A stretch of 64,000 nt of DNA from Shewanella loihica PV-4 (GCF_000016065.1 NC_009092.1:3596001-3660000); one strand, 5' to 3'. Numbered from the stretch's first letter, positions 17,166-27,063 are shown. Numbers and translations are program-made. Notes: generated by a model not told the origin, from the letters alone.

Positions 17166-18087
17166 ATGGATTTTACCTTGCTGTGCGGCGCTGCTACTGA
17201 TCCTCGCCCCCGAGATCGCCCACGCCGATCTGAAACAGAAGATCAAAGACAAGATTGAAGATGGCATCTTCGAGGCCTTCGCCGGTGAACTGGCTCAGCT
17301 ACCGGGGCTGTCACACCTGATCGCACAGGTAGAGAGTAACCAATATCAACTGGTGAGCACCAACCAGAATGCTGGCCTGCTGGACCTGGGCCGCAACCCA
17401 GATCTCGACAAGGCGACCCTGTCGCGCCAGGCCAATGGCACCGGGATAGCGATCAGCCGCCGCGCCTATCTGGCGCCCGGCACCTATTGGCTCAAGGCCA
17501 GCCCTAAGGACAAGAAGAAGCAGGCCATCACTCGCAAAGTCTATGTTCAGGCCAAACGCCGCAACATTGCAACCCTCACCTTCTGGGAGAAGGGCCGTAA
17601 GAGCTTCCCGCTGGAGATAGTGACCCAGCCGACCACGGCAAAGGTCAGGGTGATGAACATAGGGCCCAAATATGAGTTCGGCATGCCACTGGCCGCCGGA
17701 GACTACCAGCTAGAAGTTAGCGAGAAGGGTTATAAGACCCGTAATCTCAAGGTCAGGCTGGACCACAATCAGAACCAATTCGGCGTCATCCTGCAATCGA
17801 TCGATGGCAAGGCGGTCACAGCCGACACCAGCAGCGCAGATGACGGCAAGGCGAGCACTAAGGCCTCAGAGCCAGAGCAAAGCAGCCAAACCGCGGCCAG
17901 CGAGCAGGCAGATGAGAAAACAGAAAAAGCGACAGACAAGGCCAAGAAGAAACCTTCGACCACGGTAGAGGTGATGGTCTGGGTGCTGATGATCGGTGGC
18001 TTTATCTTTTTCTGTTGGCTCACCTACAAGCTGTTCACCTTCATCTTCACCCTGATGGGCGGCGCCTGGCGCAGACTGAGCGCCTAG
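17158..18087 (+). CDS. PEGA-domain envelope protein
   Basis: 309 residues from the ATG at 17158, with GGAGG five bases upstream inside the previous gene. Signal peptide 1-23 (ending AHA-DL), a 90-residue region ending in a turn-rich segment (AYLAPGTYWLKASP), then a PEGA domain at about 145-205: QPTTAKVRVMNIG, LAAGDYQLEVSEKGY and KVRL. A Ser/Ala/Glu-rich linker (about 225-262) leads to one transmembrane helix (about 268-288) and a basic tail. So the PEGA part is presumably outside the membrane with a short cytoplasmic tail. PEGA domains occur in S-layer and envelope-binding proteins. Translationally coupled to the unknown membrane protein upstream. Confidence 0.8.
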   Translation: MNKWILPCCAALLLILAPEIAHADLKQKIKDKIEDGIFEAFAGELAQLPGLSHLIAQVESNQYQLVSTNQNAGLLDLGRNPDLDKATLSRQANGTGIAISRRAYLAPGTYWLKASPKDKKKQAITRKVYVQAKRRNIATLTFWEKGRKSFPLEIVTQPTTAKVRVMNIGPKYEFGMPLAAGDYQLEVSEKGYKTRNLKVRLDHNQNQFGVILQSIDGKAVTADTSSADDGKASTKASEPEQSSQTAASEQADEKTEKATDKAKKKPSTTVEVMVWVLMIGGFIFFCWLTYKLFTFIFTLMGGAWRRLSA

Positions 18088-18112
18088 CGCCTTTTAGTCT
18101 GATCCATAATCA

Positions 18113-18144
18113 CAAGGGGATAGCCAAATAGGCTATCCCCCTTG
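18113..18144. terminator. Bidirectional hairpin terminator
   Basis: AAGGGGATAGCC pairs with GGCTATCCCCCTT (one bulged C) around an AAATA loop between convergent genes. T-rich sequence follows on the plus side; the minus side has TTGTG. It probably ends the PEGA operon. Confidence 0.75.
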
Positions 18145-18165
18145 TTTCTAAATTAAAAACTTGCC

Positions 18166-18552
18166 TTAGCTATCGGCATCGAACCTGGCCTGGCGCGCCT
18201 CGATAATGGTGCACTTGGTCTGCTCCATCAGCTCCCCTAGGGTGATGCCCGGGGTCTCGCGGATCAGGCGCACCAACTTGACGGGCAAGGGTTCTAGCTT
18301 GTCGGCATGCAGCAACAGACCCGCCTCGAGCTTAGCGATCAGATAGGGCGCCATCGCCGGCTGACACTGCTTAAGCGTCAGGGTAAAGGATTGCACATCC
18401 ACAGCGCCGCCAGTCAGTTGCCAGTTGCGCGAACGCCGCACCCGCTTCAGGCCGCAGCCAAATTCCACCGCCAGGGTCTGCGCCTGAGTCACCCGCTCCC
18501 GGCCGATACGGTGGATCAGCGAAGGTAAGGCGATGACGATCGCTTCATTCAT
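18166..18552 (-). CDS. Ribosome-recycling-factor-like family protein (RRF_GI)
   Basis: 128 residues from ATG at 18552 (GAGGA ten bases upstream); the longer ORF adds 30 residues that do not look conserved. The sequence ALPSLIHRIGRERVTQAQ, AVEFGCGLKRVRRSRNWQLTG resembles small Vibrio/Shewanella proteins annotated as ribosome recycling factor family (not the essential Frr). The C-terminal segment (LIRETPGITLGELMEQTKC) looks like a winged-helix repeat. Function unknown; identification is by memory of the family pattern. Confidence 0.7.
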   Translation of the reverse strand: MNEAIVIALPSLIHRIGRERVTQAQTLAVEFGCGLKRVRRSRNWQLTGGAVDVQSFTLTLKQCQPAMAPYLIAKLEAGLLLHADKLEPLPVKLVRLIRETPGITLGELMEQTKCTIIEARQARFDADS

Positions 18553-18742
18553 GGCGACAAAATCCTCAAAATGTGGGCGGCGATAGTAAACAGGCAGGCC
18601 ATTTTTCCAGCCCAGACACAAAAACTCAAGGCGAACAATCAACCCTGCTCCTCGCGGTTTCGCCTACCACCTGTTATTTCTTGAGCCCACCAACACTATT
18701 GCCTACAATAGCGCACAACTTTTTTGATTGAAGATAACCACT

Positions 18743-18991
18743 ATGACTGACACTAAATCACTACCTGCATTGCCCGATCGCCTATCTGTCAATCCACGTA
18801 GCCCACACCATGTGGCCGACTACTTCGAGCACGACATCGGCATTCTCGTTAACGGCAAAGAGCGCTTCAACGTCGAAGAGTATTGCATCAGTGAAGGCTG
18901 GGTGAAGATCCCTAGCCCTAAAGCCCTAGACCGTCACGGCCAACCGCTGATGATGACAGTCAAAGGCACCATCGAAGCTTTCTATAAGTAA
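18743..18991 (+). CDS. DUF3297 family protein
   Basis: 82 residues from MTDTKS at 18743; a TTG five codons upstream is the only alternative. The body matches DUF3297 along its whole length: LPDRLSVNPRSPHH, FEHDIGILVNGKER, VEEYCISEGWVKIP and GQPLMMTVKG. The family is small, soluble and of unknown function. The ribosome-binding site is weak (GAAG). A Rho-independent terminator follows 30 bp after the stop, so it is monocistronic. Confidence 0.88.
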   Translation: MTDTKSLPALPDRLSVNPRSPHHVADYFEHDIGILVNGKERFNVEEYCISEGWVKIPSPKALDRHGQPLMMTVKGTIEAFYK

Positions 18992-19021
18992 ATAGAGAAG
19001 CTGAGATTAAGACACGACACT

Positions 19022-19047
19022 AAAGGGGAGCCTAGGCTTCCCTTTTT
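19022..19047 (+). terminator. Terminator after the DUF3297 gene
   Basis: AAGGGGAGCC pairs with GGCTTCCCTT (one G-U) with a very short loop, followed by TTTTT. The 250 bp after it up to the chemoreceptor gene contain no gene and should hold its promoter. Confidence 0.8.
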
Positions 19048-19298
19048 CATGCCTGCATTTCTTCTCTTATCCTATAGGTCTAGCCATATTTACTAATCTA
19101 GCCAATCAGTTAGATTCAGCTTAAATGCCACTTACCTCACCTCTTGGCCATATCTGTTAATCAACTCTCATTTGCGCCAAACAAGTTGCATCCACATCAC
19201 GCTTCTGTAAACACCAGATTGCCTTTGGGTTAATTTTGCCACTTAATATCCATTAGATTTTTCTTATATCTAGTCAAAATTGTCTTAGGCTGGTTTTT

Positions 19299-21365
19299 AT
19301 GAAAATAACAATAAAAGCTAAACTAATCATATTAGTAGGTGCTTTACTTGTCGCGGTATCGGGCTTGTTTATCATCAACACCTATATCATCGCGCAAGAA
19401 GTCCTGAAGCAGGAACAAAGCAACATCAACCAACAGGTTGAAGCCCTCATCAAACAGAACCTCATCGGCCAAGTCGACACCCTAAGCCGCTCCGTCAACG
19501 ACTTCTACCAACAATCCCGAGAAGCCAACATCAAGCAGGCGCTGGGGGATGAGATAAAGATGTTCCGCGATGTCATTAATCGCATGTACGAGAACAACCT
19601 CACCGACGATGCCGCCATGATGGTCTACACCTTCCTCAATGAGTATCAATGGGGTAACGGCCGCTACCTGTTTGCCTACAACGCCGACACCCTGGAGAAT
19701 GAGGCGTCCGGCATGGGCGGCGTCTCCATGGGTAACAGCCGCGACGCCCTGGACGAGAAGGGTAACTACTATGCCCGGGACATAGTCGCCGCCGCTAAGT
19801 CCAAACCCATAGGCTTTACCAGCTACTTCTTCTCCAATCCCTCGACCGGTCAAGTGGAAGAGAAACTCTCGGCCTCCTTCTACTTCGAGCCGCTCAATCT
19901 GGTGATCGCCACCGGGGAATATGTCAGCACATTGAAACAAGACAAACTCAATAGTGCACTGCAGACCGTGCTGGCGGCCAAGTTTGGCGAAGACGGCCAC
20001 TTCTGGGTACAGGACAGTGACGGCAAGATATTAGCCCACTCGCAGTCATCTCAAATAGGGCGAATCACGCCAAACGCCGCCAAGGCGAAACAGGCACTCG
20101 GCAACCAAGCGGATGCCTTCGTCGCCTTACCTGTCACCGACCCTAAGACCCACAGCCAAGAGACGCAGATCGCCTATGTCAGAAAGATCCTCCCCGAGTG
20201 GGGCTGGGTGATAGGCACCGGCACCTATGAGTCCAACATCAGCGCCATCGAACAGAGGCTCACCGCCGGTACTGAGGCGATATTCAAACAGAAAATTTAC
20301 CGCAGCATCGCCATTGCCAGCCTGCTTATCATCATCGCACTGGCGTTTTGCGTATTCCTGCTCAACAAGATCATCGCCGACATGGTGATGCTGAAAAACC
20401 GCATCGACACCCTCTCCACCGGCGACGCCGACCTCACCTCCAGATTGGCCATCACCAGCAAGGATGAACTGGCGGCCATCGGCCACTCGGTTAACAGCTT
20501 CATCGGCTACCTGCAGGCCATGATGCTGGAGATCTCCCACGCCTCACAGAAGATCACCCAGGGGATAGGCCAACTCGACAGCCACTCGGAAAACAATCGT
20601 CAGGCGCTGAGTAAACACAGCAGCGAGACAGAGCTTGTGGTCACCGCCATCAGCCAGATGAATGCCTCGGCAGACGCCGTGGCCCAGAGCGCGGGCAAGA
20701 TGGCCGCCAGCACGCATCAGGCCAACGAAGAGGCCAAGACCTCGACCCTCACCGTCTCGGATGCTGCCGGCAGCGTCCAGGCACTGGCGAACGAGATGAA
20801 CTCGGCCAGCCAGAGCATTCACACCATGAGCGAGAACACCAATCAGATCATCTCGGTATTGGGGGTGATCAAGGAGATCGCCGATCAAACCAACCTGCTG
20901 GCACTTAATGCCGCCATCGAGGCGGCCCGGGCCGGCGAGCAGGGACGCGGTTTTGCCGTGGTGGCCGATGAGGTGCGCTCACTCGCCTCTCGCACCCAGT
21001 CCTGCACCACACAGATAGAGCAGATCCTCACCACCCTGAGACGCGACGCCGACACCGCAGAGCAGCTGATGCTGGAAACCCAAAACAGCTGCCAGCAAGT
21101 CACCCAAAATACCGCCCGCGTCACCTCAAATCTGGGCGCCGTCACCGACTCCATCGCCGAGCTCAACGACCTGGGCGGCCAGATCGCCAGCGCCTCAGAG
21201 CAGCAGAGTGTGGTAACGGCCGAGATCAGCCAAAACATGCACACCATAGAGGCGATGGCCCAGACCCTGCTGCAAAACGGCCAGCAGACACTGGAAAGCA
21301 CCCAGAGCCTGTCGGCCGCCAATCAACAGCTAAGCGCCATGGTGAGAAAATTCAAGCTAGCCTAG
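19299..21365 (+). CDS. Methyl-accepting chemotaxis protein with Cache sensor
   Basis: 688 residues. Transmembrane helix 1 (about 9-31), a periplasmic region of about 300 residues with two single-Cache-like units (NGRYLFAYN near 125; [18 protein letters not shown] near 230), transmembrane helix 2 (about 337-357), a HAMP segment, and the methyl-accepting signalling domain. The tip of the signalling hairpin is at about 524-563 ([29 protein letters not shown]). There is no C-terminal CheR-tethering pentapeptide; it ends VRKFKLA. It transmits a chemical signal to CheA/CheW. The binding-protein gene lies 245 bp downstream on the same strand. Confidence 0.95.
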   Translation: MKITIKAKLIILVGALLVAVSGLFIINTYIIAQEVLKQEQSNINQQVEALIKQNLIGQVDTLSRSVNDFYQQSREANIKQALGDEIKMFRDVINRMYENNLTDDAAMMVYTFLNEYQWGNGRYLFAYNADTLENEASGMGGVSMGNSRDALDEKGNYYARDIVAAAKSKPIGFTSYFFSNPSTGQVEEKLSASFYFEPLNLVIATGEYVSTLKQDKLNSALQTVLAAKFGEDGHFWVQDSDGKILAHSQSSQIGRITPNAAKAKQALGNQADAFVALPVTDPKTHSQETQIAYVRKILPEWGWVIGTGTYESNISAIEQRLTAGTEAIFKQKIYRSIAIASLLIIIALAFCVFLLNKIIADMVMLKNRIDTLSTGDADLTSRLAITSKDELAAIGHSVNSFIGYLQAMMLEISHASQKITQGIGQLDSHSENNRQALSKHSSETELVVTAISQMNASADAVAQSAGKMAASTHQANEEAKTSTLTVSDAAGSVQALANEMNSASQSIHTMSENTNQIISVLGVIKEIADQTNLLALNAAIEAARAGEQGRGFAVVADEVRSLASRTQSCTTQIEQILTTLRRDADTAEQLMLETQNSCQQVTQNTARVTSNLGAVTDSIAELNDLGGQIASASEQQSVVTAEISQNMHTIEAMAQTLLQNGQQTLESTQSLSAANQQLSAMVRKFKLA

Positions 21366-21373
21366 GCCAGTTT

Positions 21374-21408
21374 CGGCGCCTCTGCTCTGATAGAGGCGCC
21401 GACACCTT
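21374..21408 (+). terminator. Hairpin after the chemoreceptor gene
   Basis: CGGCGCCTCT (21374-21383) pairs perfectly with AGAGGCGCCG (21392-21401) around an 8-base loop, nine bases after the stop codon. The T-run is poor (ACACCTTTAG), so termination may be partial. Confidence 0.6.
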
Positions 21409-21610
21409 TAGCCCGCTTAGTTTTACGCACATTTATCACCGAAAATTCTTGATCCAACACATATCTTTAGCCGTATCACTTTGCTACATTTGGTTATCAA
21501 AATGTAAAATCTTGACCTGGCTTGATATGGCTATGCTTATCAAGACGTTAGTTGCTAATACCTTAGCTACGACTAACCTAGTTATTAGGAAATGGATTCG
21601 AGAGGCTATT

Positions 21611-22633
21611 GTGACTCGGTTACTCATCACCCTCATCTCGCTGACCTTACTGGCCACCACCACGCTCAGCGCCGATGTCAGTGCCAAAACCCTGAGATTC
21701 GCCGTAGTGCCAAAATTTTACGGCGCCTTCTTCGATCAGAGTAAGCTCGGCTGCGAAGCCGCCGCCAGACAGCTCAAGGATGTCGAGTGTATCTATCTGG
21801 GGCCAGAGATCTCCAGCGTGCGCCTACAAGATAAGGTGATCGAGCAGCTTATCGACCAAGGCATAGACGGCATTGCCGTGGCCATCACTCAGTCTAAGTT
21901 TCTCGCCGAAAACAGTCTCACCAAGGCCAAGGCCGCCGGCATCCCGGTGATCACCTATGACTCAGATTTCGACGCCCCAACCCTGGCCGAGCATCAAGAT
22001 CTACGCCGCGCCTACATAGGCACAGACAACTTTGCCTTTGGCCTGGCACTGGGCGAGCAACTCAAAAAACTCAGGCCCAATGGCGGCACCCTGATCATCC
22101 AAACCGGCCGCCCCGACTCCCCCAACCTCAACCTCAGGATCATGGGCATTCGCAGTGCACTATCTGGCAAAACCTATGAAAGCCCTCCGGGCAAGCGGCT
22201 GCAAAACGATAACGGCTGGACAGAGATCAGAGAGCCCTTCTCCAACTTCGATCAGCTCAGTCAGGCGGTGAAGCAGATGGAGTCTGTCATGAAAGGCAAA
22301 CCCATCAAGGCCGACTCCTTTATCGCCGTAGGTGGCTGGCCGCAAAACGATGAGGCCCTGTATCGCAAGATGATAGCGCCCTATAAAATCAAGCTAAATA
22401 ACAAAGAAATAGTCGTGATTATCTCAGATGCGGCGCCGCCACAACTGGCCATGCTACAAGACCACCTCGCCCATACCAACATAGGCCAGAGCCCCTACGA
22501 GATGGGCCGCCAGGCGATCTTCACCCTGCACAAAATTGTCAGCGACCAGGCCTTCGAGCAGATAGTCTTTACCCCCATCAAACTCTGCACACCCGAAAAC
22601 GCCGAGACCTGCACCAAGAGCGTCAGCGACTGA
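21611..22633 (+). CDS. Periplasmic sugar-type (RbsB/LacI-like) substrate-binding protein
   Basis: 340 residues from the GTG at 21611, which has AGAGG five bases upstream and starts a clean signal peptide (TRLLITLISLTLLATTTLSA). Longer in-frame starts add an unlikely 54 residues. The mature protein has the type I periplasmic binding fold: KTLRFAVVPKFYGAFFDQ, CEAAARQL, LIDQGIDGIAVA, KAAGIPVITYDSD, RAYIGTDNFAFG and the cross-over IGQSPYEMGRQA. The ligand is unknown. No ABC permease or ATPase is adjacent, so it may present ligand to a receptor such as the chemoreceptor upstream (inference). Confidence 0.88.
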   Translation: MTRLLITLISLTLLATTTLSADVSAKTLRFAVVPKFYGAFFDQSKLGCEAAARQLKDVECIYLGPEISSVRLQDKVIEQLIDQGIDGIAVAITQSKFLAENSLTKAKAAGIPVITYDSDFDAPTLAEHQDLRRAYIGTDNFAFGLALGEQLKKLRPNGGTLIIQTGRPDSPNLNLRIMGIRSALSGKTYESPPGKRLQNDNGWTEIREPFSNFDQLSQAVKQMESVMKGKPIKADSFIAVGGWPQNDEALYRKMIAPYKIKLNNKEIVVIISDAAPPQLAMLQDHLAHTNIGQSPYEMGRQAIFTLHKIVSDQAFEQIVFTPIKLCTPENAETCTKSVSD

Positions 22634-22675
<42 letters not shown>

Positions 22676-22820
22676 GCGCTATTCTCATCACTCCCCACCA
22701 TTCGCTAAATTCGACATCTCGCACGAACAAGCAATGACGCGACAGTTTCAGGCAAGCGAAAAAAACGGGAAATGGCCTACCATAATCGATGAACAGACTC
22801 ATTGTATTTAGGAGGCAGAG

Positions 22821-23141
22821 ATGTCTAAAACTCCAGGTGTCGCCCAGCAAATTTTTGGCGAGTTTGCCCCCAAGCTCGCTCAGTTAACCGACGAGGTGCT
22901 CTTCGGTCCAGTATGGGGCGGCGATGAGCTATCCCAGCGAGACAGAAGCCTGATCACTGTGGCAGCCCTCATCACCCAGCACAGACCCGACCAATTGCGC
23001 TTTCACCTCGCCAAGGCCAGAGAGAATGGTCTTACAGAGCAGGAGCTGATTGAAGTGATCACCCAATTGGCGTTTTATGCCGGTTGGCCAAGCTCGATGA
23101 CGGCGATTCAGGTCGCCCAAGAGGTCTTCGCCGAAGCCTAA
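22821..23141 (+). CDS. Carboxymuconolactone decarboxylase-like (CMD) protein
   Basis: 106 residues with the CMD fold pattern: VLFGPVWGGDELSQRDRSLITVAALI, QLRFHLAKARENGLTEQELIEVI and QLAFYAGWPSSMTAI. AGGAGG is six bases before the ATG. There is no cysteine at all, so it cannot be an AhpD-type CxxC peroxidase; the family also includes decarboxylases and proteins of unknown reaction. It is the first gene of a same-strand run with a secreted hydrolase and an alcohol dehydrogenase, suggesting a role in oxidised-metabolite handling. Confidence 0.9.
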   Translation: MSKTPGVAQQIFGEFAPKLAQLTDEVLFGPVWGGDELSQRDRSLITVAALITQHRPDQLRFHLAKARENGLTEQELIEVITQLAFYAGWPSSMTAIQVAQEVFAEA

Positions 23142-23427
23142 ACTGATTCGAGAGGCATAATCCACCTCACCTAGGCCAGCGCAAGGCCGTAGACAATAAG
23201 CCCCATTGCCTTGCCCTGACCATCTTACGCTGACATGCAAGATCAGCGTAAAGCCAAAGCCCAAAACGAAATCGCCCAACCCCACGTCCAAGCAAAACCC
23301 AAATCCAAATCCAAATCAAGCATTCGGACTTTTAGGCAAGCATGCACGATTTTCGTGTATTCAAGTCGACGACCAAATTATCAACAATTTAGCCATAGCC
23401 AATTTAAACCAATACGCAGGAATCGAG

Positions 23428-24495
23428 ATGAAGAAAACGCTAACCGCATTAGCCCTGGCGACCCTGGTGGGATCGGCAGGCTTAGCCTCTACCGGCGGTG
23501 CCATCGCCGCCACACCTGACTATCAAGCAGACCTCTCCCGAGGTGCCAACAATTTCTATCACAGCGAGCAACTCACCATGAAAAAAGTGACCTTTAAGAA
23601 TCAGTACAAGATGAATGTTACCGGCAATCTCTACCTGCCTGGCAATATCAAGCCCGGTGAGAAACGTGCCGCCATCATAGTCGGCCATCCCATGGGCGCG
23701 GTCAAAGAGCAGAGCGCCGTGCTCTATGCCCAGCAATTGGCCGAGCGTGGCTTTGTCACCCTGGCGATCGATCTCTCCTTCTGGGGCGAGAGTGAAGGCG
23801 AGCCACGCAACGCCGTGTTACCCGACATGTACGCCGAGGATTTTAGCGCCGCCGTAGACTTCTTAGGCACCCGCGACTTCGTCGAGCGTGAGCGTATCGG
23901 TGTGCTGGGCGTGTGTGGTAGCGGCGGATTCGCCATCAGCGCCGCCAAGATAGACCCTCGCATGAAGGCCATCGCCACAGTAAGCATGTACGACATGGGC
24001 GGCTTTAGCCGTCACCTGTATGGCAAGGTGCAAACCCTCGAGCAGCGCAAGCAGATCATCGCCGCGGCGGCCGAGCAACGTTACGTCGAATTTACCGGCG
24101 GTGAGACCCAATACACGGGCGGCACACCCCATGAAGTAGATGAAAACTCTCACCCTATCGCCAAAGAGTTTTACGACTTCTATCGCACGCCAAGGGGTGA
24201 ATACACGCCAGCAGGCTCGTCTCCCGAACTGACGACTCACCCTACCTTGAGCAGCAATACCAAGTTTATGAACTTCTATCCCTTTAACGACATCGAGTCT
24301 ATCTCGCCGCGTCCACTGCTGTTTATCGCTGGCGAGCATGCGCACTCTATCGAGTTTAGCCAGGAAGCCTATGCCCTCGCCGCCGAGCCCAAAGAGCTCT
24401 ACCTGGTCGAGGACGCCGGCCATGTCGACCTTTACGACAGGGTCGAGCTGATCCCCTTCGACAAGATCAGCACATTCTTCACCAATAACCTTTGA
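23428..24495 (+). CDS. Secreted alpha/beta hydrolase with cysteine nucleophile
   Basis: 355 residues from the ATG at 23428 (AGGA upstream); the ORF is open further upstream through repetitive low-complexity sequence that is not coding. Signal peptide 1-27 (GGAIA-ATP). Fold landmarks: VGHPMGAVKEQ (oxyanion turn), DLSFWGESEG, the nucleophile elbow GVCGSGG with C163 where most relatives have Ser, and the acid/base regions IAGEHAHS and AGHVDLYD. Dienelactone hydrolases share a Cys nucleophile. Substrate unknown; periplasmic location inferred. Followed 110 bp later by the alcohol dehydrogenase. Confidence 0.88.
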   Translation: MKKTLTALALATLVGSAGLASTGGAIAATPDYQADLSRGANNFYHSEQLTMKKVTFKNQYKMNVTGNLYLPGNIKPGEKRAAIIVGHPMGAVKEQSAVLYAQQLAERGFVTLAIDLSFWGESEGEPRNAVLPDMYAEDFSAAVDFLGTRDFVERERIGVLGVCGSGGFAISAAKIDPRMKAIATVSMYDMGGFSRHLYGKVQTLEQRKQIIAAAAEQRYVEFTGGETQYTGGTPHEVDENSHPIAKEFYDFYRTPRGEYTPAGSSPELTTHPTLSSNTKFMNFYPFNDIESISPRPLLFIAGEHAHSIEFSQEAYALAAEPKELYLVEDAGHVDLYDRVELIPFDKISTFFTNNL

Positions 24496-24606
24496 TTTAG
24501 CCCCGGCTATTACGCGAGATTCTGATGCTCAGTTTGACGTCACCAGGGTATCGGAATCTCTCATTTATTCAGCCAATTAACGGCTGACAGCCTAAATGGA
24601 GTCAAG

Positions 24607-25653
24607 ATGAAAACCATCGGATTTGCCGCCGAGTCGGCCCATAGTCCATTACAACCCTATGAATATGACTGCCGCCCCCTCAGAGAAGATGATGTCGCCA
24701 TCGAGATCCTCTACAGTGGCGTGTGTCACAGCGACCTGCACACGGTAAACAACGACTGGGGCTGGACAGTCTTCCCCACAGTGCCCGGCCATGAGATCGT
24801 CGGCCGCGTGGTCGAGGTCGGCAGCCAGGTCAGCCGTTATAAGGTTGGCGATCAGGTGGCCGTGGGTTGCATGGTCGACAGCTGCCAAAGCTGCAGCCAG
24901 TGCCATAGCGGTGAGGAGCAGTTTTGCGAAGCGGGATTCACCCAGACCTATAACAGCGTCGATCGTCACACCCAGGCGATCACCAAGGGCGGCTTTGCCA
25001 AACACATAGTGGTGAGACAGGAGTTTGTACTCAGCATCCCTAAGTCGCTGGATCTCGCCAAGGCGGCCCCCTTGCTGTGCGCCGGGATCACCACCTACTC
25101 GCCCCTAAGAACCTGGAACGTCGGCCCCGGCAGCCAGGTGGCCATCATAGGCATGGGCGGCTTAGGTCATATGGCGATTAAGCTCGCCGTCGCCATGGGC
25201 GCCCATGTAACAGTGATCAGTCGCTCCCAGGATAAACAGGGGGATGCCCTCGACTTGGGTGCCAACGATTTTCTGCTCTCCAGCGAGCCAGAAAGCATGG
25301 AACTATCGGCCAATCGTTTCGATCTGATACTCGACACTGTGCCGGTAAAACATGACATCACCCCTTACCTGCCGCTGCTCAAGGTAGACGGCACCCTGAC
25401 CCTGGTCGGCCAGGTAGGGCCGATTGCCGAGGTCAATACCGTGCCTATGGTCATGGGACGCCGCCGCATCGCCGCATCGCTCATCGGCGGTATCGCGCAG
25501 ACCCAGGAGATGCTCGACTTCTGCGCCAAGATGAACATTCTGCCAGAAGTGGAGATGATCAAGATGGAGGAGATCAACCAGGCATTTGAACGCCTCGAAC
25601 GGGCCGACGTGCGTTATCGTTTCGTCATCGACATGCAGGCATCAAGCTTCTAA
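24607..25653 (+). CDS. Zinc-dependent NAD(P) alcohol/aldehyde dehydrogenase (YahK-like)
   Basis: 348 residues of the medium-chain dehydrogenase/reductase family, cinnamyl-alcohol type. Catalytic zinc ligands in GVCHSDLH and PGHEIVGRV; structural zinc cysteines in CMVDSCQSCSQC followed by QFC; Rossmann motif IGMGGLGHMAIKLA at about 180. YahK-like members reduce a broad range of aldehydes with NADPH. TGGAG lies five bases before the ATG. It ends with a strong terminator, and neighbours point to aldehyde or quinone detoxification. Confidence 0.93.
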   Translation: MKTIGFAAESAHSPLQPYEYDCRPLREDDVAIEILYSGVCHSDLHTVNNDWGWTVFPTVPGHEIVGRVVEVGSQVSRYKVGDQVAVGCMVDSCQSCSQCHSGEEQFCEAGFTQTYNSVDRHTQAITKGGFAKHIVVRQEFVLSIPKSLDLAKAAPLLCAGITTYSPLRTWNVGPGSQVAIIGMGGLGHMAIKLAVAMGAHVTVISRSQDKQGDALDLGANDFLLSSEPESMELSANRFDLILDTVPVKHDITPYLPLLKVDGTLTLVGQVGPIAEVNTVPMVMGRRRIAASLIGGIAQTQEMLDFCAKMNILPEVEMIKMEEINQAFERLERADVRYRFVIDMQASSF

Positions 25654-25731
25654 TCCGGCTCGGTGGCAATCCAGTTCAGCGAGCCAGCTGAGCAAGGCAT
25701 CTGAGCAAGCCCACCAACAATTGATCCAAAC

Positions 25732-25760
25732 TAAAAAGGCGCCCATCAGCGCCTTTTTTA
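25732..25760. terminator. Bidirectional Rho-independent terminator
   Basis: AAAAAGGCGC pairs with GCGCCTTTTTT around CCATCA between the convergent alcohol dehydrogenase and MFS genes. Confidence 0.9.
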
Positions 25761-25792
25761 TCACTTGCTTCATCATTTCAACTCTCCCCGCG

Positions 25793-27010
25793 TCAAGCCA
25801 CTTCTGCCGCCCGATCACAAGCTGTAATCGGCTCGAGCCTGAATGATGTCAACATAGCGGCGATGGCCGCCGCCACTCCCAGAACCACATAGCCGACACA
25901 GATCTGAAACACACTAAAGCTGCTCGCCGCCAGGCTGGCCACCAGCCCAGGCACCACGGCGCCGGCGTAGGAGATCACGAAGACGCTCGAGAGTAAGCCA
26001 GCCCTTTGCTCCACCGTCACCCCCGCCAACAAGACATTAAAGCAGGCCGTGGTCGCCGCCCCTTGGGCTATGCCCACCAGCAGGCTGGCGCACAGGAAAG
26101 CCGGCAGCCAGCCATTGTCCAGCGAGACGAGAATCATCAGCGCCGCGCCGATATAGAGCAGCATGCCAAGCAGCACGGCGCGCCTCGGTGTCAGGCCACT
26201 GGTGAGATAGCCGCCCATAGGTGTCAGTATCATCACAGAGGAGAAAGCCAGCGCAGCCAGGATGGGGCTGTTAGTGCCGAGCTGCTCGGCCACAATCGAA
26301 GGGCCAAAGGCTTGATAGAAGGCGCCCAGCGACCAGGTGGCAACGACCACACCGGCCAGGGTCAGAAACGCCCATTTTCGCTCGGCCGGAAAATAGAGGC
26401 GCGGGCGCAGCGAGGCCAACGCACGAGCATGCACATCAGCACGCGCCTTGATGCTTTCTGGCGAGAATAAAAACAAGAGTAAACAGATAGATAATATAGC
26501 AATCAGCAAGATGAAGATCAGCATCCTAGGCATGGGCGCCCAGGTGACCAAGGCTCCGCTTACAATGGCGCCACTTGAGATACCTATCATGGGAGAGGTA
26601 CTGGTTATCGCCGCCACCAACCAGGCGGGGCGACCGCGTGAGGTATCCACCACATAGGCGCCTATGCTGCCGGTGGCGATACCACAGGCAAAGCCTTGCA
26701 GCACCCTGGCGGCAAACAGCACAAGGATATGCTGCATATTGAGCAATAAACAACAGGAGGCTACGGCACACAGCAGCGCGGTGAGGGCCATTGGCTTACG
26801 GCCAACAACATTAGACAAGCGACCAAACACGATAAGCGCCGTGGCGGCGGAAAAAAAATAGCCTAAGGAAACCAGACCAAGATCTGCATTAGAAAGACCA
26901 TCGTCTAGCCGGTAGCTATTAAATAGCGATATGGGGGCGCCGGCTGTCGCAAACACCAAGATAAAAGCCGTTGCGGCAATCACAAATGCACTGCCCGTTG
27001 CTAATCTCAT
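25793..27010 (-). CDS. MFS transporter
   Basis: 405 residues with twelve hydrophobic segments and the loop 2-3 signature GRLSNVVGRKPM; helix 4 carries RVLQGFACGIATG. Inner-membrane proton-driven exporter; the DHA1-like pattern suggests drug or metabolite efflux, but the substrate cannot be read from the sequence. GGAG is nine bases before the ATG. It is the last gene of a minus-strand run (cupin, cyclophilin-like, MFS) that is divergent from the AraC regulator. Confidence 0.88.
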   Translation of the reverse strand: MRLATGSAFVIAATAFILVFATAGAPISLFNSYRLDDGLSNADLGLVSLGYFFSAATALIVFGRLSNVVGRKPMALTALLCAVASCCLLLNMQHILVLFAARVLQGFACGIATGSIGAYVVDTSRGRPAWLVAAITSTSPMIGISSGAIVSGALVTWAPMPRMLIFILLIAILSICLLLFLFSPESIKARADVHARALASLRPRLYFPAERKWAFLTLAGVVVATWSLGAFYQAFGPSIVAEQLGTNSPILAALAFSSVMILTPMGGYLTSGLTPRRAVLLGMLLYIGAALMILVSLDNGWLPAFLCASLLVGIAQGAATTACFNVLLAGVTVEQRAGLLSSVFVISYAGAVVPGLVASLAASSFSVFQICVGYVVLGVAAAIAAMLTSFRLEPITACDRAAEVA

Positions 27011-27063
27011 GGTGTACTACTCCAGTTTCCTTAGACTAAAACTGCAATGATGAAACCTAAAAC

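Noticed and set aside
22821..23141. AhpD-type peroxidase
   Set aside because: The CMD-like protein has no cysteine, so no CxxC active site.
23206..23427. Longer N-terminus for the alpha/beta hydrolase
   Set aside because: Upstream in-frame sequence is low-complexity (repeated Lys-Pro-Asn) and a signal peptide starts cleanly at 23428.
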